A DNA stretch of 64,000 nt from NCBI GenBank assembly GCA_026122225.1, contig JANEZZ010002068.1, forward strand, positions 1 to 64,000. The letters are read 5' to 3'. Positions 11,164-20,261 of this stretch are shown here, piece after piece. Numbering within the stretch: position 1 is the stretch's first letter; each line of letters begins with the position of its first letter. The translations under genes and the position numbers were made by a program. The notes under the pieces are model-generated. The model made no database searches. It had not been told where the DNA came from and saw only the letters and a program-made list of their open reading frames with translations. This DNA is from Heloderma charlesbogerti. Its lineage: Eukaryota; Chordata; Lepidosauria; Squamata; Helodermatidae.

Positions 11164-11915
11164 AATTCCTTCTTCTGATGGTCTTTACCAATTCTGTTTG
11201 TTTGTTTACTCTGTATAGTACATTCTCTTGTGTTACTCGATCAGTCCACGGTATTTTCAGCATGCGCCAGTATATCCACATTTCTAAGGATTCTATTTTC
11301 TTCAGATTGTTCTTATTAAGTGTCCAAACCCTCACTCTGTAAAATAATATTGAGAACGTGGAGCATCTTACCATCCGAATCCTTACTGCAAGGTTTAGGT
11401 CCTGATTACATAGTAAGTGTTTCATTTTAACAAATGCTGTTCTTGCCATCCCCTCCCTTGCATTCATCTCTTGTATTTGTTGATTTCTTTCATTGAGCCA
11501 AGTTCATAAGAAGAGCCGTGCTGGATCAGACCGAGGGTCCATCTAGTCCAGCGTTCTGTTCACACAGTGGCCAACCAGCTGTCGACCAAGAACCCACAAG
11601 CAGGGATGAGTGCAACAGCACCCTCCCCCCCATGTTCCCCAGCAACTGGTGCACACAGGCTCACTGCCTCTGGTACTGGAGGTAGCACAGAGCCATGAGG
11701 ACTAGTAGCCACTGATAGCCTTTTCCTCCAAGTTCCTAGGTATTTGCATTTTGTGACTCGCTTAATTGGCATACTATTTATCATAATATTAAATGCAGTA
11801 AACGGTTTTTTGCTGATCACCATATATTTTGTTTTCTTGATATTTATTTTAAGGCCATACTCATTACTTACTTTATTCATCTGATCTAGTAATTTTTGTA
11901 AGTCAGATATATGCT
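11164..11915 (-). mobile_element. RTE-like LINE fragment, interrupted
   Basis: Minus-strand translation gives a reverse-transcriptase C-terminal part: NEYGLKINIKKTKYMV and KCKYLGTW at 11880-11730. After an inserted block come MARTAFVKMKHLL, IRMVRCSTFSILFYRV and LEMWIYWRMLKIPWTDRV at 11460-11200. This resembles the RTE group but is clearly different from the Bov-B copy at 35549-36003. Clade assignment is tentative. Confidence 0.65.
11506..11735 (-). mobile_element. CR1-type LINE 3' end with 8 bp flanking duplication
   Basis: The block from ATAAGAAGAGCCGTGCTGGA to CACTGATAGCC is the 3' end of the same CR1-type family as 58384-58888. It is flanked by CCAAGTTC at 11498-11505 and again at 11728-11735. 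The host RTE reading frame resumes after it, so this is a clean insertion into the RTE-like copy. Confidence 0.8.
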
Positions 11916-11949
11916 ATAAATAAGGAATAAATTCACTTCCAAAATTCCC

Positions 11950-12182
11950 CCCCAACATGGCCATTGGCCCCCTCCTGCTCATATTCCCTGGTGTACACAG
12001 GCACACTGCCTCCATTACATGAGCTGATATAAAACGATCAGGCCGTCAATCGCCTTATCCTCCATGAATTGATCTCATTCCCTTCGAAAGCCACCCAAAC
12101 TGGTGGCCATCACTACATCTCATGGTAGCGAGTAACTCTGTGCTGTGTGAAGAAGTCCTTCCTTTTGTCTGTCCTGAATCTT
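11950..12182 (-). mobile_element. CR1-type LINE 3' fragment (second family)
   Basis: Contains GTGTACACAGGCACACTGCC and, reverse-complemented, words such as GATGTAGTGATGGCCACCAG and GGACTTCTTCACACAGC, seen in the + copies at 60655 and 58384. Degraded. Confidence 0.6.
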
Positions 12183-12204
12183 ATTCTTTTAATTGTTATT
12201 TCTT

Positions 12205-12575
12205 TATTTCTTTATGCAGTTTATAGCCCACCTATATACGAATACTGTCGGCAATGTACAAAGTTAAAAACAGTTGAACCCAAAATCCAAAAAAAACCCC
12301 AGCATAAAAACAGTAAATAATAAATAAATAAATAAATAAATAAAACCGGTAGATAACAGTAATAAAACAACACCGCTTAAAACAGTATACAAGAGTCAAC
12401 AAAGAGGAATGAGAGTTCTCAAAAGGGAAGCCCTGCCAGCATAAGAGAGTCTTTAATTCCTGCTTAAAAACCTTCAAAAAGGTCAGCAGGTGCATTTCAA
12501 CCAGCAGGTCATTCCACAGTGGAGGGGCGGCGAAGGAAAAGGTCCTCCTGAGCATGGGTGCCAATCGTTAGGCAG
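12205..12575 (-). mobile_element. L2-like LINE 3' end
   Basis: Minus-strand translation shows RRTFSFAAPPLWNDL followed by FKQELKTLL, the L2-like terminal motif. Toward 12205 comes an AT-rich 3' UTR with (AAATAAAT)n. 5'-truncated. Confidence 0.7.
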
Positions 12576-12689
12576 CAGAGAGCCCTCAGAGGACTGAGGT
12601 GACAGACTGTCCATCATCCCACTTCACCGGATAACCCTATTGTGTTCTTGTTATTATCAGCAGCAGAAAAATGCCTTCTAGCCCATGTC

Positions 12690-12885
12690 CTCCACTCCAG
12701 GCATGATTTTGTCCACCTCTATCTTGCCTCTCGTGACCTGCTTTTTCTCTGAATCAAACAGTCCCAGACGTTGTGACCTTTCCTCATCGGGGAGTGGCCG
12801 GATCATTTGGGTTTCCCTTTTCTGTGCCTTTTCCGACTCTGCAATATCCTTTTTGAGTTGTGGTGACCAGAACAGAAGAGGGTTG
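12690..12885 (-). mobile_element. CR1/L3-like LINE fragment next to CDC34 exon 2
   Basis: Minus-strand words LLFWSPQLKKDIAE, KAQKR and RPLPDEERSQRLGLFDSEKK match the 'FWSP..KKDI..LEKVQKRAT.MI..L...ERL..LGLFSLEKRR' segment of CR1/L3 reverse transcriptases, from an older and more mutated copy. It ends roughly 60 bp before the exon 2 acceptor at 12944. Confidence 0.65.
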
Positions 12886-12944
12886 CTTGCCTGGTCTCCT
12901 CCTCCATTCTTGACGCTTTTCCTCCTCTCCCTCTTTCTCCGTAG

Positions 12945-13031
12945 GCTCGTCTCAGGTTCCCCATTGACTATCCGTATTCGCCGCCTGCCTTCCGATTCCT
13001 GACCAAAATGTGGCATCCGAACATATACGAG
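12945..13031 (+). CDS. CDC34: CDC34 exon 2
   Basis: 87 nt, phase 0 at both ends, acceptor CTCCGTAG, donor GTACGT. Encodes [14 protein letters not shown] through [12 protein letters not shown], the central UBC strands with the HPN motif. Exon numbering assumes one coding exon upstream. Confidence 0.97.
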
Positions 13032-16000
13032 GTACGTCATCACGCCAGGGCTTGACAGGGCAGGCGTCCCTCTGCCAGCCCATCCTGGAAGGGAGGGCGA
13101 AGACTCGACCCGCCCTCCCCCTTTTATGTCTGAAGCACCGTCCCGGAACACATGCCTCAGCCTTCTCCAACCCGGTGCCTTCCAGAAGTGTTTGGACTAC
13201 AACTCCCATGACCCCCAGCCAGGGCAGGGGCTGTAGCTCAGTGGGAGAATGCCTGCTTCATATGCAGAAAGTCCCAAGTTCAATCCCCAGCAGTATCTCC
13301 AGGTAGGGCTGGGAAAACCCTGGAGAGCCGCTGCCCCTATTCAGTGTCGACAATACTGGGCTGGATGGATCAAGGGTCTGACTCAATAGAAGGCAGTTTC
13401 CTACATTTAAATCAATCGTTTATTCAGAACCATGAGGACTAGAGTCTTATACTGCCTTTAGGAAAATGACCGTAGCTCGGTGGTTGAGCCCCTGCTTTGC
13501 ATGCAGAAAGTCCCAAGTTCAATCCCTGGCAGTATGTCCGAGTAGGGCTGGGAAAAACCCCATCTGAAACCCTGTAGAGCTGCTGCTGCTATTCACTGTT
13601 GACAATACTGGGCTAGATTGACCAAGATTCTGACTTGGTATAAGGCAGCTTTCTCTGTTCATCTGGAGGTCACAGTTTGGGGAAGTCTGGGCTAGGTGCA
13701 CGTCAAGAGAAAGGGAGTTCCATAGGGTCACCACCAAGAAGGCCCCGTCTCTCTTGTGCACACCAAACTAACGGATCGTAATAGCAGGCACTGAAAAAGG
13801 GCCCCTGACCTTCGTACACGGCAGGGGTAGCAGAAGAAAAATCGAATGCTGGGCTAGAGAGCCCTTGGTCTGATCCAGCATGGGTGCTCTCATGTTTTGT
13901 GGATAGATCCTTTTTTAAAAAATAAGTAACTCATTTTTCAGACTGGCGATGTTTGCATCTCCATTTTACATCCTCCAATAGACGACCCGCAAAGTGGAGA
14001 GCTGCCTTCAGAGAGGTGGAATCCTACCCAGAACGTGAGGTGAGACCTCTTTCCCCTTCCCTCCTCCACCCAGCCCACCAGGTTGCAAAAAGGATGACGT
14101 GTGTGTGTGTGTTTAAAAAACCCCCAACACCCTTATTTTCAAGTTCTTTCCCCTTTCCTCCTCCACCCAGCCCACCAGGCTGCAAAAAGGAGGTTGTTGC
14201 ATATGTGTTCTAAAAAACAAGAACACCCTTTTCAAGTTGTTAAATGTTTTTTAAAAAACAAAATAAACATACTTCTGTTCCAATAAGAAATGCCACCATA
14301 ACCGAGAAAAGTGTTGGAATGTCTGGTGTGACTCACAGCAGAGTTGCTTTATACAGAGAAAACGTGGCAACACAGCATTTGGTATTGGCGGTGATAAACG
14401 CAAGCTAGAGCCAGTTTAGAAGAAGATCATAGAATCATAGAATAGTAGGGTTGGAAGGGGCCTACAAGGCCATCGAGTCCAACCCCCTGCTCAATGCAGA
14501 AATCCATGTCAGAGCATCCCTGACAGGTGGCTGTCCAGCCTCGTCTTGAAGGCCTCCAGTGTGGGAGAGCCCACCACCTCCCCAGGTAATTGGTTCCACT
14601 GTCGTATTGCTGTAACAGTCAGGAAGTTTTTCCTGAAGTTCAGCCGGAATCTGACTTCCTGTAGCTTGAGCCCATTATTCCATGTCCTGCATTCTGGGAT
14701 GATCAAGGAGAGATCCTGGCCTTCCTCTCTGGGACAACCTTTCAACTTGAAGAGTGCTATCATATCTCCCCTCAGTCTTCTCTTCTTAAGGCTAAACATA
14801 CCCAGTTCTTTCAGTCTCTCTTCATAGGGCTTTGTTTCCAGGCCCCTGATCATCTTCCTTGCCCTCCTCTGAACCCTCTCCAGTTTGTCTGCATCCATCT
14901 TAAAATGTGGTGCCCAGAACTGGACACAGTACTCCAGATGAGGCCTAACCAGTGCTGAGTAGAGGGGAACTAGTACTTCCTGGGATTTGGAAGCTATGCT
15001 TCTATTAATGCAGCCCAAAAGAGCATTTGCCTTTTTTGCAGCCACATCACATTGTTGGCTCGTATTCAGCTTGTGATCTACAACAATTTCAAGATCCTTC
15101 TCACTTGTAGTGTTGTTGAGCCACGTATCCCCTATCTTGTAACTGTGCCTTTGGTTTCTTTTTCCTAGGTGCAGAACTTGGCATTGATCCCTATTCAATG
15201 TCATTCTGTTGTTCTCTGCCCAGTGCTCCAGTCTATCCAGATCACTTTGAATTTTGTTTCTGTCTTCCAAAGTATTAGCTATCCTGCCCAGTTTTGTGTC
15301 CTCTGCAAATTTGATCAGCATTCCCTGCACTTCCTCCTCCAAGTCATTAATAAAAATGTTGAAGAGCACTGGGCCCAGGACTGAGCCCTGTGGTACCTGC
15401 TCATTACCTCTCCCCAGTTTGAGAAAATCCCATTGATAAGCACTCTTTGAATCAAATCAGCTTCCTTTATTAGTGCTTTTATACACATCATCAGAGAAGG
15501 TGATCTAACACTGTTTAACTACAAGCACCCCCTAAAGCTGGGTGCACAAGTGTAAGTGAGCGAAGGCATGAGATACGGTTGCTTCCTTCCTTCAGGGATA
15601 GGCTGCATGGCACTTGTTCCAGAGGTAAGAAGAAGGAGGGAGAAGGCAGAGAAAGGGGAGGGAGCAGGAAATAGGAACTGATAGAGCTACAGGACGTTCT
15701 CTATCGCCCCCTAGTGTCTGGAAGCCTGTGGAGTTGTTCCTATTATCCAACAAAAAGCAGAATATTTGTGGGGCTGGGAATGCATCGAGCATAGAAGCCA
15801 TAACAGCAGGAGGAGAGAGAAAATGAAGCAAAGCTCTTTCCCCTGGATATGACTTATGCACAACTAGCTTGACACTTACCCCTTTTGTTGTGCGAATGGC
15901 CGCAGAGGCTCTGCCAGCCGTGGATCCGTCTCAGTCACTGACTCCAAGATGTAATTAAATTAAGGTCAGTGTATGATGGTCAAATGCAGCCATGTTGTGG

Positions 16001-19000
16001 CTCGCCAGATGAACACAACACTGTTGTATGTGTCCGAATGTAAAGATTTCCACCCCATCTTTGGGCTACAGCAGCCCTTCCCAAAGCATCTAACATATCA
16101 CTTCAGAACGATCTGTAATAATAGAGGATGCTTGTCTGTCCTTCTGTCCGCGCCAAGACCACGAACCCTAGATGCCTAAAACATGGCATGCATGCTATAT
16201 GTGGGCCCTATTGCTTTGCACCTCAGGGGTTATTTTCTTTTTAAACCAAATGAATTCGTTTTAATCTATTTAAATGTCTTTGTGTGGTCAAAGCCTGCAG
16301 TAACATCTTCAGCCATGAGGTGGCAGGCTTCTCGAGCCAGCACATCGCTTTGCAGTCCATGCAGTTTGATGCCAGGGAACATTATGTGGCTGAGGAAAAG
16401 AGTCAGACACCTGCCTCATCCCTCACCCCTGCTGTGGGACAGCCCCCCCTCAGGGGAATGGAGTGGGCAGACCCCTCCCTTGGAGCTGTAGGGGTGCCCC
16501 ATGGCAGGGTCCATGTCCAGGGGTGCCAGCCGGCCTGGTGTCACTCAGATGGGGCGGGCACAGTGTTTCTAACTCTGACAGGTGCATAACTTTGCTTGAA
16601 GGCTTCACTGTATCAAACAAAGGGCTATTCCAACCCATGCAAAGCTGGGTCTGTTCACAGGTTTGGGGCTTATTAATCCTGTTATCACTTAAAGCCCTTG
16701 CTACCGGTAAATCCTAAGAGAGGCATTTCAACGTTTTGGAACGAGGGGAAAAACTGCATGGAGGCCACCCAACACATGCGGCCGAGGGAAGATTTCGTGC
16801 CCCTGTCCTCATGCCCCTTCTGCTCTTTTTCTTCCCAAATCAGGACGATCCTCCTGAGCGTGATCTCACTGCTCAACGAACCAAACACCTTCTCCCCGGC
16901 GAACGTGGATGCTTCCGTGATGTACAGGAAGTGGAAGGAAAGCAAAGGGCACGATCAGGAATACACGGATCTCATCAGGTGGGTGCAGCGGTCAGGGCGA
17001 AGGTTCTCCCCAATCCTGGGCTGTGGGGAATGCCGGGAGTTGTAGTTGCTGAGGAAAGAGCCAAGGCAGGTTAGGTTGAACAGTCAGGAATTCCTTAAAG
17101 CACAGGCATGGCTGTGGGAGAGGCAGCCAAAATGGAGCCTCTCCCAGTAACGTCAAAAAAAGATGCATTTATGCAGACTATCGGAGAACAAAGGTGGCAC
17201 GCCACGCATGTCAAGAGCTAATTTAGCTCAGCGACGGTCTTATCAGCACAGCCACATGCCTATCTGCGGGGATGAGCTACTTTGGTGGTAGGAAAATCAT
17301 GCTTATAATGAGCAAGTTACAATTCACCTTCTCATGGTCAGACACAGGCACATTCAATCCCATCAGGCACCTTGGCCGGTTGCTTGAACCAAGCTACTCA
17401 AGAGGCCTCATCAGGCCTCCCTTCACATAGTCTGACACCTCTGAAGGCCTCAGGTTGGGGAAAGCTGGTATATACCGACAGCAAACTCATCCTCGGGAGT
17501 GCCGATCCTGAAGCAGCTGAGACGGCACCGCCTGGGGCCAGTTTTAGAAGGAGCGCCCCCATCCCTTTATCGCAGGTGCGCTTTCCCAGCCTTCGGTGTA
17601 ATCCAGCAGCATCTGGAGGCACTGACGGTTGGGACAGGTAGCGAAACAGCCCAGAGTCCTGGCCTCGATCGCTGATCTTTTGGTAGGGATGGCGGAGAAT
17701 TCCGCCGCAGACCCAAATGAGGCTGGATTCTTTGGAATCCGGCCTCCAGAATCTGTGGCAGAATGGCTCACTTACCGTATCGCTGGGAGGAATACAGCCA
17801 CAAATGGTGTATTGGACGCCACTTGCGGCCGTAAAGCCCTCAGTTTAACCTAATTGCAGCTGTTTACGGCTCCATTTAGGTAAAAACAGTGCTTTACGCT
17901 GCAAGTAGCGTCCACTACGCCATTTGCGGCTGTATTCCTCCCAGCAATACGGTAATAGCAGCTGCCATTACCATATCGCCAGCGATACGGAGCCGGCTCC
18001 ACAGAATCCTCCCGACGAGCCGATCCGGAGGATTCCGGGCGGGGGGACAGATCACCTCCCTCCTGGGTGGATTCCCCCACAGACTGGAAGGTAGGGAATC
18101 CACCCATCCCTACTTTTTGGGCAGGCAGTTTTCTTCTGCCAGTAACTGCCTTGCCTCTGGTGGAACTGGGACGACTTTGATCTGGAGCTGTGGCAGGTGG
18201 AACTCCAGTGCCACCTCAAGTCAGGTATGATTTACTGACTTTCAGCAGCCAGGTTCTTTGTAACCATTCGTTAAGCTGGCCTTCTCCAATCTGCCCCCCC
18301 TGCTGATGTGTTGGACTACAATACCCATCTTTCTCCGCCAGCATGGCCACTGGTATATACAGTGATGGTGAGAGGGGCGTTCTGCTTCTTGGTCACACCG
18401 TAGGAACATCAGAAGCTTCCGTATATTGAGTCAGCCCCGTGATCCGTCCAGCCCACTATTGTCAACACTGACTGGTAGCCGCAGCTCTTCAGGACTTCAG
18501 GCAGGAGTTTTTTCTAGCCCTACCTGGAGATGCTATCGGGGATCGAACTGGGGACCTTCTACATGCAAAGCAGGGGTTCCGCTACTGCACTACAGTCCCG
18601 TCCCTAAAAATAAAGTAAGCTTCCAGTCCTTATGGTTCTGAAGAAAAGGACTGAACCTGGGACCTTCTGTGCATAAAGCATACCACTGAGCTACAGTCTT
18701 TTCCCTAAAGGCCAAGTAAAATTCTAGTCCTCATGGTTTTGAATCAAGGGCTGATTTGAATAGGAACACCGGAAGCTGCCTTATACAGAGTCAGACCCTT
18801 GGTCCATCTAGCCCAGTATTGTCAACACTGACTGGTAGCAGTGCCTCTCCAGGGTTTCAGGCAGGATTCTTTCCAGCCCTACCTGAAGATGCTGCCAGGG
18901 ATCAAATCTTGGACCTTCTGCATGCAAAGTAGGGGCTCTGCTACTGAGTTATGGTCTTTTCCCTAAAGGCAAAGTGAGGTTCTAGTCCTCATGGTTTTGA

Positions 19001-20170
19001 ATAAGGGGATGATTTAAATAGGAATATAAATGACAGCCACTGACTTACAGCCCTTCCCCTAAGAAAGCAAGATTCTAGACCATATGGTTCTGAATACAGG
19101 GCTGCTTCAAATAGCAGCATAGGAACCTATCTTATACCGAATTGGACTCTTGGTCCATCTAGCCCAGCGTTGTCGATGCTGGCTGGCAGCAGCGGCTCTC
19201 CCAGGATTCAGGCAGGAATTTTTCCAGCCCTCCCTGGAGATGCTGCGGGGATCGAACCTGGGACCTTCTGCATGTAAAGCAGGGGTTCTACTACTGAGCT
19301 ACGGACCCTCCCCATAGAAAGCAAGCTTCCAGTCCTCATGGTTCTGAATAAAGAGCCACTGGGCTATGGGTCCTCCTAATGGACCTGAGAAGATCGGGGG
19401 GGGGGGTATTTATGAACCAGTTGCCGCAGGCTCTCAAAGGTATGTCTCTGTGTGTCTTAACGGACCTGTCTTGTAAGGGCAGCCCTATTTGTAAAAAGGG
19501 TTGCATGGACAGGGGAGAGGAGGGCATGAGATTTCAGAAAAAACCCCGCAGGAGGGGAAGCGCATGTGGACAAAAAGCCTGCTAGTCTGGGGGGATGAGA
19601 TGCAACAGAGATCATCGGGGCTCCCCAACCTTTATTTCAGCAAGTGCCATTTTAAAAAAATATTTCATTTCTGTATCGCACATAGCCAAAGCTCTCTGGG
19701 CAGTTCGCAAAAATTAAAACCACGACATACAGCCTAAAAACAATCTAAAATATAAAAACTTGAAACGACGGTATAAATATCCAACAGAATAAAACCTATT
19801 GGTAATACAGAGATTTAAAATGCGGCAGGAAAGACGCTTTGGGGAGGGCTGTAATGGCTGCTGGAGCCACGGTTTTCCCCTCTCCTGCCCACATGTCAAA
19901 TTCCCCTTGTCTGTTCACAAATGCGTCCTCCCCTCCCTCCCTCCCTCCCTCCCTCCCAGGAAGCAAGTCCTGGGCACCAAGGTGGACGCCGAGCGGGACG
20001 GCATCAAAGTCCCCATGACACTGGCGGAGTACTGCGTCAAGACGAAGACCCCTGCGCCGGACGAGGGCTCCGACCTCTTCTACGACGAGTATTACGAAGA
20101 TGATGAGATGGACGACGAGGACGAGAGCTGCTACGGGGACGCGGACGACTCTGGCAATGAGGAGTCTTGA
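12945..20170 (+). CDS. CDC34: CDC34 ubiquitin-conjugating enzyme E2 (3' part, exons 2-5)
   Basis: Join 12945-13031, 13942-14039, 16844-16978 and 19960-20170 (stop TGA 20168-20170), 176 codons. CDC34/UBE2R1 is the E2 that takes ubiquitin from E1 and, with SCF cullin-RING ligases, builds K48-linked chains on cell-cycle targets in nucleus and cytosol. Visible hallmarks are the HPN motif at 13014-13022, the active-site cysteine in [11 protein letters not shown] (TGC 13954-13956), the CDC34-type acidic loop [15 protein letters not shown] after it, and the acidic C-terminal tail from [14 protein letters not shown] to SGNEES. All junctions are GT/AG and phases agree. By comparison with the vertebrate family (about 236 aa) roughly 59 N-terminal residues, one exon, are missing; I found no candidate for them upstream in this window. 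UBE2R2 is the main alternative, but the tail ending in NEES and the neighbour BSG favour CDC34. Confidence 0.97.
13220..13412 (+). mobile_element. tRNA-like SINE, near full length
   Basis: The head GGGGCTGTAGCTCAGTGGGA has an A-box-like start and the B box GTTCAATCCCC at 13279-13289. The body contains CAGGTAGGGCTGGG and CAATACTGGGCTGGATGGAT; the end is TCTGACTCAATAGAAGGCAG. It lies in CDC34 intron 2. Confidence 0.8.
13467..13665 (+). mobile_element. tRNA-like SINE, second copy in series
   Basis: Same SINE as 13220-13412: GACCGTAGCTCGGTGGTTGA, CCAAGTTCAATCCCTGG, ACAATACTGGGCTAGATTGA and GGTATAAGGCAGC. A spacer carrying TTCAGAACCATGAGGACTAG separates the two, as in the array at 18401-19375. 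Confidence 0.8.
13942..14039 (+). CDS. CDC34: CDC34 exon 3 (active-site exon)
   Basis: 98 nt, enters phase 0, exits phase 2; acceptor TTTTTCAG, donor GTGAGA. Encodes [12 protein letters not shown] through [11 protein letters not shown] at 13954-13956 is the catalytic cysteine (Cys93 in human numbering if 59 residues precede exon 2). The acidic loop DDPQSGEL that marks CDC34-type E2s is here. Confidence 0.97.
14426..15450 (-). mobile_element. CR1 LINE 3' part, longest open copy
   Basis: Minus strand: [18 protein letters not shown], then [13 protein letters not shown] (the catalytic FADD motif altered to FAED). [15 protein letters not shown] and [20 protein letters not shown] follow, ending [20 protein letters not shown]. 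Open for about 286 codons (15369 down to 14509), then a short 3' UTR and the TTCTATGATTCTATGAT tail at 14426. 5'-truncated, in CDC34 intron 3. Confidence 0.9.
15456..16843. other. CDC34 intron 3, no gene seen
   Basis: No recognised exon. Content is mostly unassigned; open frames on both strands near 16280-16640 are short and family-less. Confidence 0.5.
16844..16978 (+). CDS. CDC34: CDC34 exon 4
   Basis: 135 nt, phase 2 in and phase 2 out; acceptor AAATCAG, donor GTGGGT. Encodes [14 protein letters not shown], then [16 protein letters not shown] and YTDLI, the C-terminal helices of the UBC fold. A short remnant of the ACAACTCCCA palindrome (GGGAGTTGTAGTTG) follows at about 17035. Confidence 0.96.
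17050..17683. other. CDC34 intron 4, no gene seen
   Basis: Unassigned sequence; no exon or named repeat recognised. Confidence 0.4.
17684..18112. mobile_element. hAT-type non-autonomous element with target duplication
   Basis: Starts TAGGGATGGCGGAGAATTCC and ends GGGAATCCACCCATCCCTA, giving inverted ends of the TAGGGATGGG type typical of hAT elements. It is flanked by CTTTTGG at 17677-17683 and CTTTTTGG at 18113-18120, an 8 bp duplication with one base indel. It is 429 bp long, has no transposase, and holds a large palindrome in the middle. It lies in CDC34 intron 4. Confidence 0.85.
17773..17955. repeat. Large imperfect palindrome inside the hAT-type element
   Basis: Left arm TACCGTATCGCTGGGAGGAA, then TACAGCCACAAATGG and CGCCACTTGCGGCCGTAAAG. 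The right arm is the complement: CTTTACGCTGCAAGTAGCGT, CCATTTGCGGCTGTATTCCT, CCCAGCAATACGGTA. Arms are about 70 bp around a ~45 bp centre; RNA from either strand would fold into a long hairpin. Confidence 0.85.
18275..18350. repeat. Palindromic ACAACTCCCA-family fragment
   Basis: GATGTGTTGGACTACAATAC followed by CCATCTTTCTCCGCCAGCAT. Left arm and centre of the family only. Confidence 0.6.
18401..19375 (-). repeat. Tandem higher-order array of tRNA-like SINE units
   Basis: Full SINE bodies (minus strand) start at 18401, 18761 and 19120, so the period is ~359 bp. Between them lie SINE head-only stubs at 18648-18705, 19030-19061 and ~19350-19375, each framed by the spacer with AGTCCTCATGGTTCTGAATA. 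Each full body has the reversed B box (GGGGATCGAACTGGGG in the first copy) and the reversed A-box region TGAGCTACGG. Regular spacing shows local duplication, not independent insertions. Confidence 0.85.
19655..19830 (-). mobile_element. L2-like LINE 3' UTR fragment
   Basis: Contains CATAGCCAAAGCTCTCTGGG and CAGTTCGCAAAAATTAAAAC, then AATATAAAAACTTGAAACGA. This is the same 3' UTR seen at 47950, 51625 and 54538. It sits 100-300 bp before CDC34 exon 5. Confidence 0.6.
19926..19957 (+). repeat. (TCCC)n forming the exon 5 polypyrimidine tract
   Basis: An uninterrupted TCCC tetranucleotide repeat of about seven units directly abuts the CAG acceptor at 19957-19959 and serves as its polypyrimidine tract. 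Confidence 0.9.
19960..20170 (+). CDS. CDC34: CDC34 exon 5 (C-terminal tail) and stop
   Basis: 211 nt, enters phase 2, stop TGA 20168-20170. Encodes [14 protein letters not shown], then [13 protein letters not shown] and the acidic tail with runs of D/E ending SGNEES. In the family this tail binds the basic canyon of cullin-RING ligases and speeds chain building. It appears one residue shorter than the human tail. Confidence 0.97.
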
Positions 20171-20255
20171 CGAGGAACCCCTCTCCCCCCTCTTTTTCTC
20201 TCCCCCCTTCGCTCTTCTCCCTCCTCTGCTGCTGCCCGCTGCTCCTGATAGTAGC

Positions 20256-20261
20256 AATAAA
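20256..20261 (+). terminator. Possible proximal polyadenylation signal of CDC34
   Basis: AATAAA 86 bp after the stop codon, in GTAGCAATAAACTATCTG, followed by a T-rich stretch. It could give a very short 3' UTR. Confidence 0.5.

Noticed and set aside
10751..11467. 238-codon minus-strand frame as a gene
   Set aside because: It is a fusion of RTE-like and CR1 reverse-transcriptase fragments.
1..12944. Search for the missing first coding exon of CDC34
   Set aside because: No stretch encodes the expected N-terminal residues ending before ARLRFPID with a GT donor, and no CpG island occurs here. It probably lies left of the window.
12678..13151. 157-codon minus-strand frame near CDC34 exon 2
   Set aside because: Its 3' half is an old CR1/L3-like fragment and its middle is antisense to CDC34 exon 2.
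13220..13300. Possible functional tRNA gene
   Set aside because: The head has A- and B-box-like sequence but no cloverleaf that I can pair fully, and it is followed by the common SINE body; it is a repeat copy.
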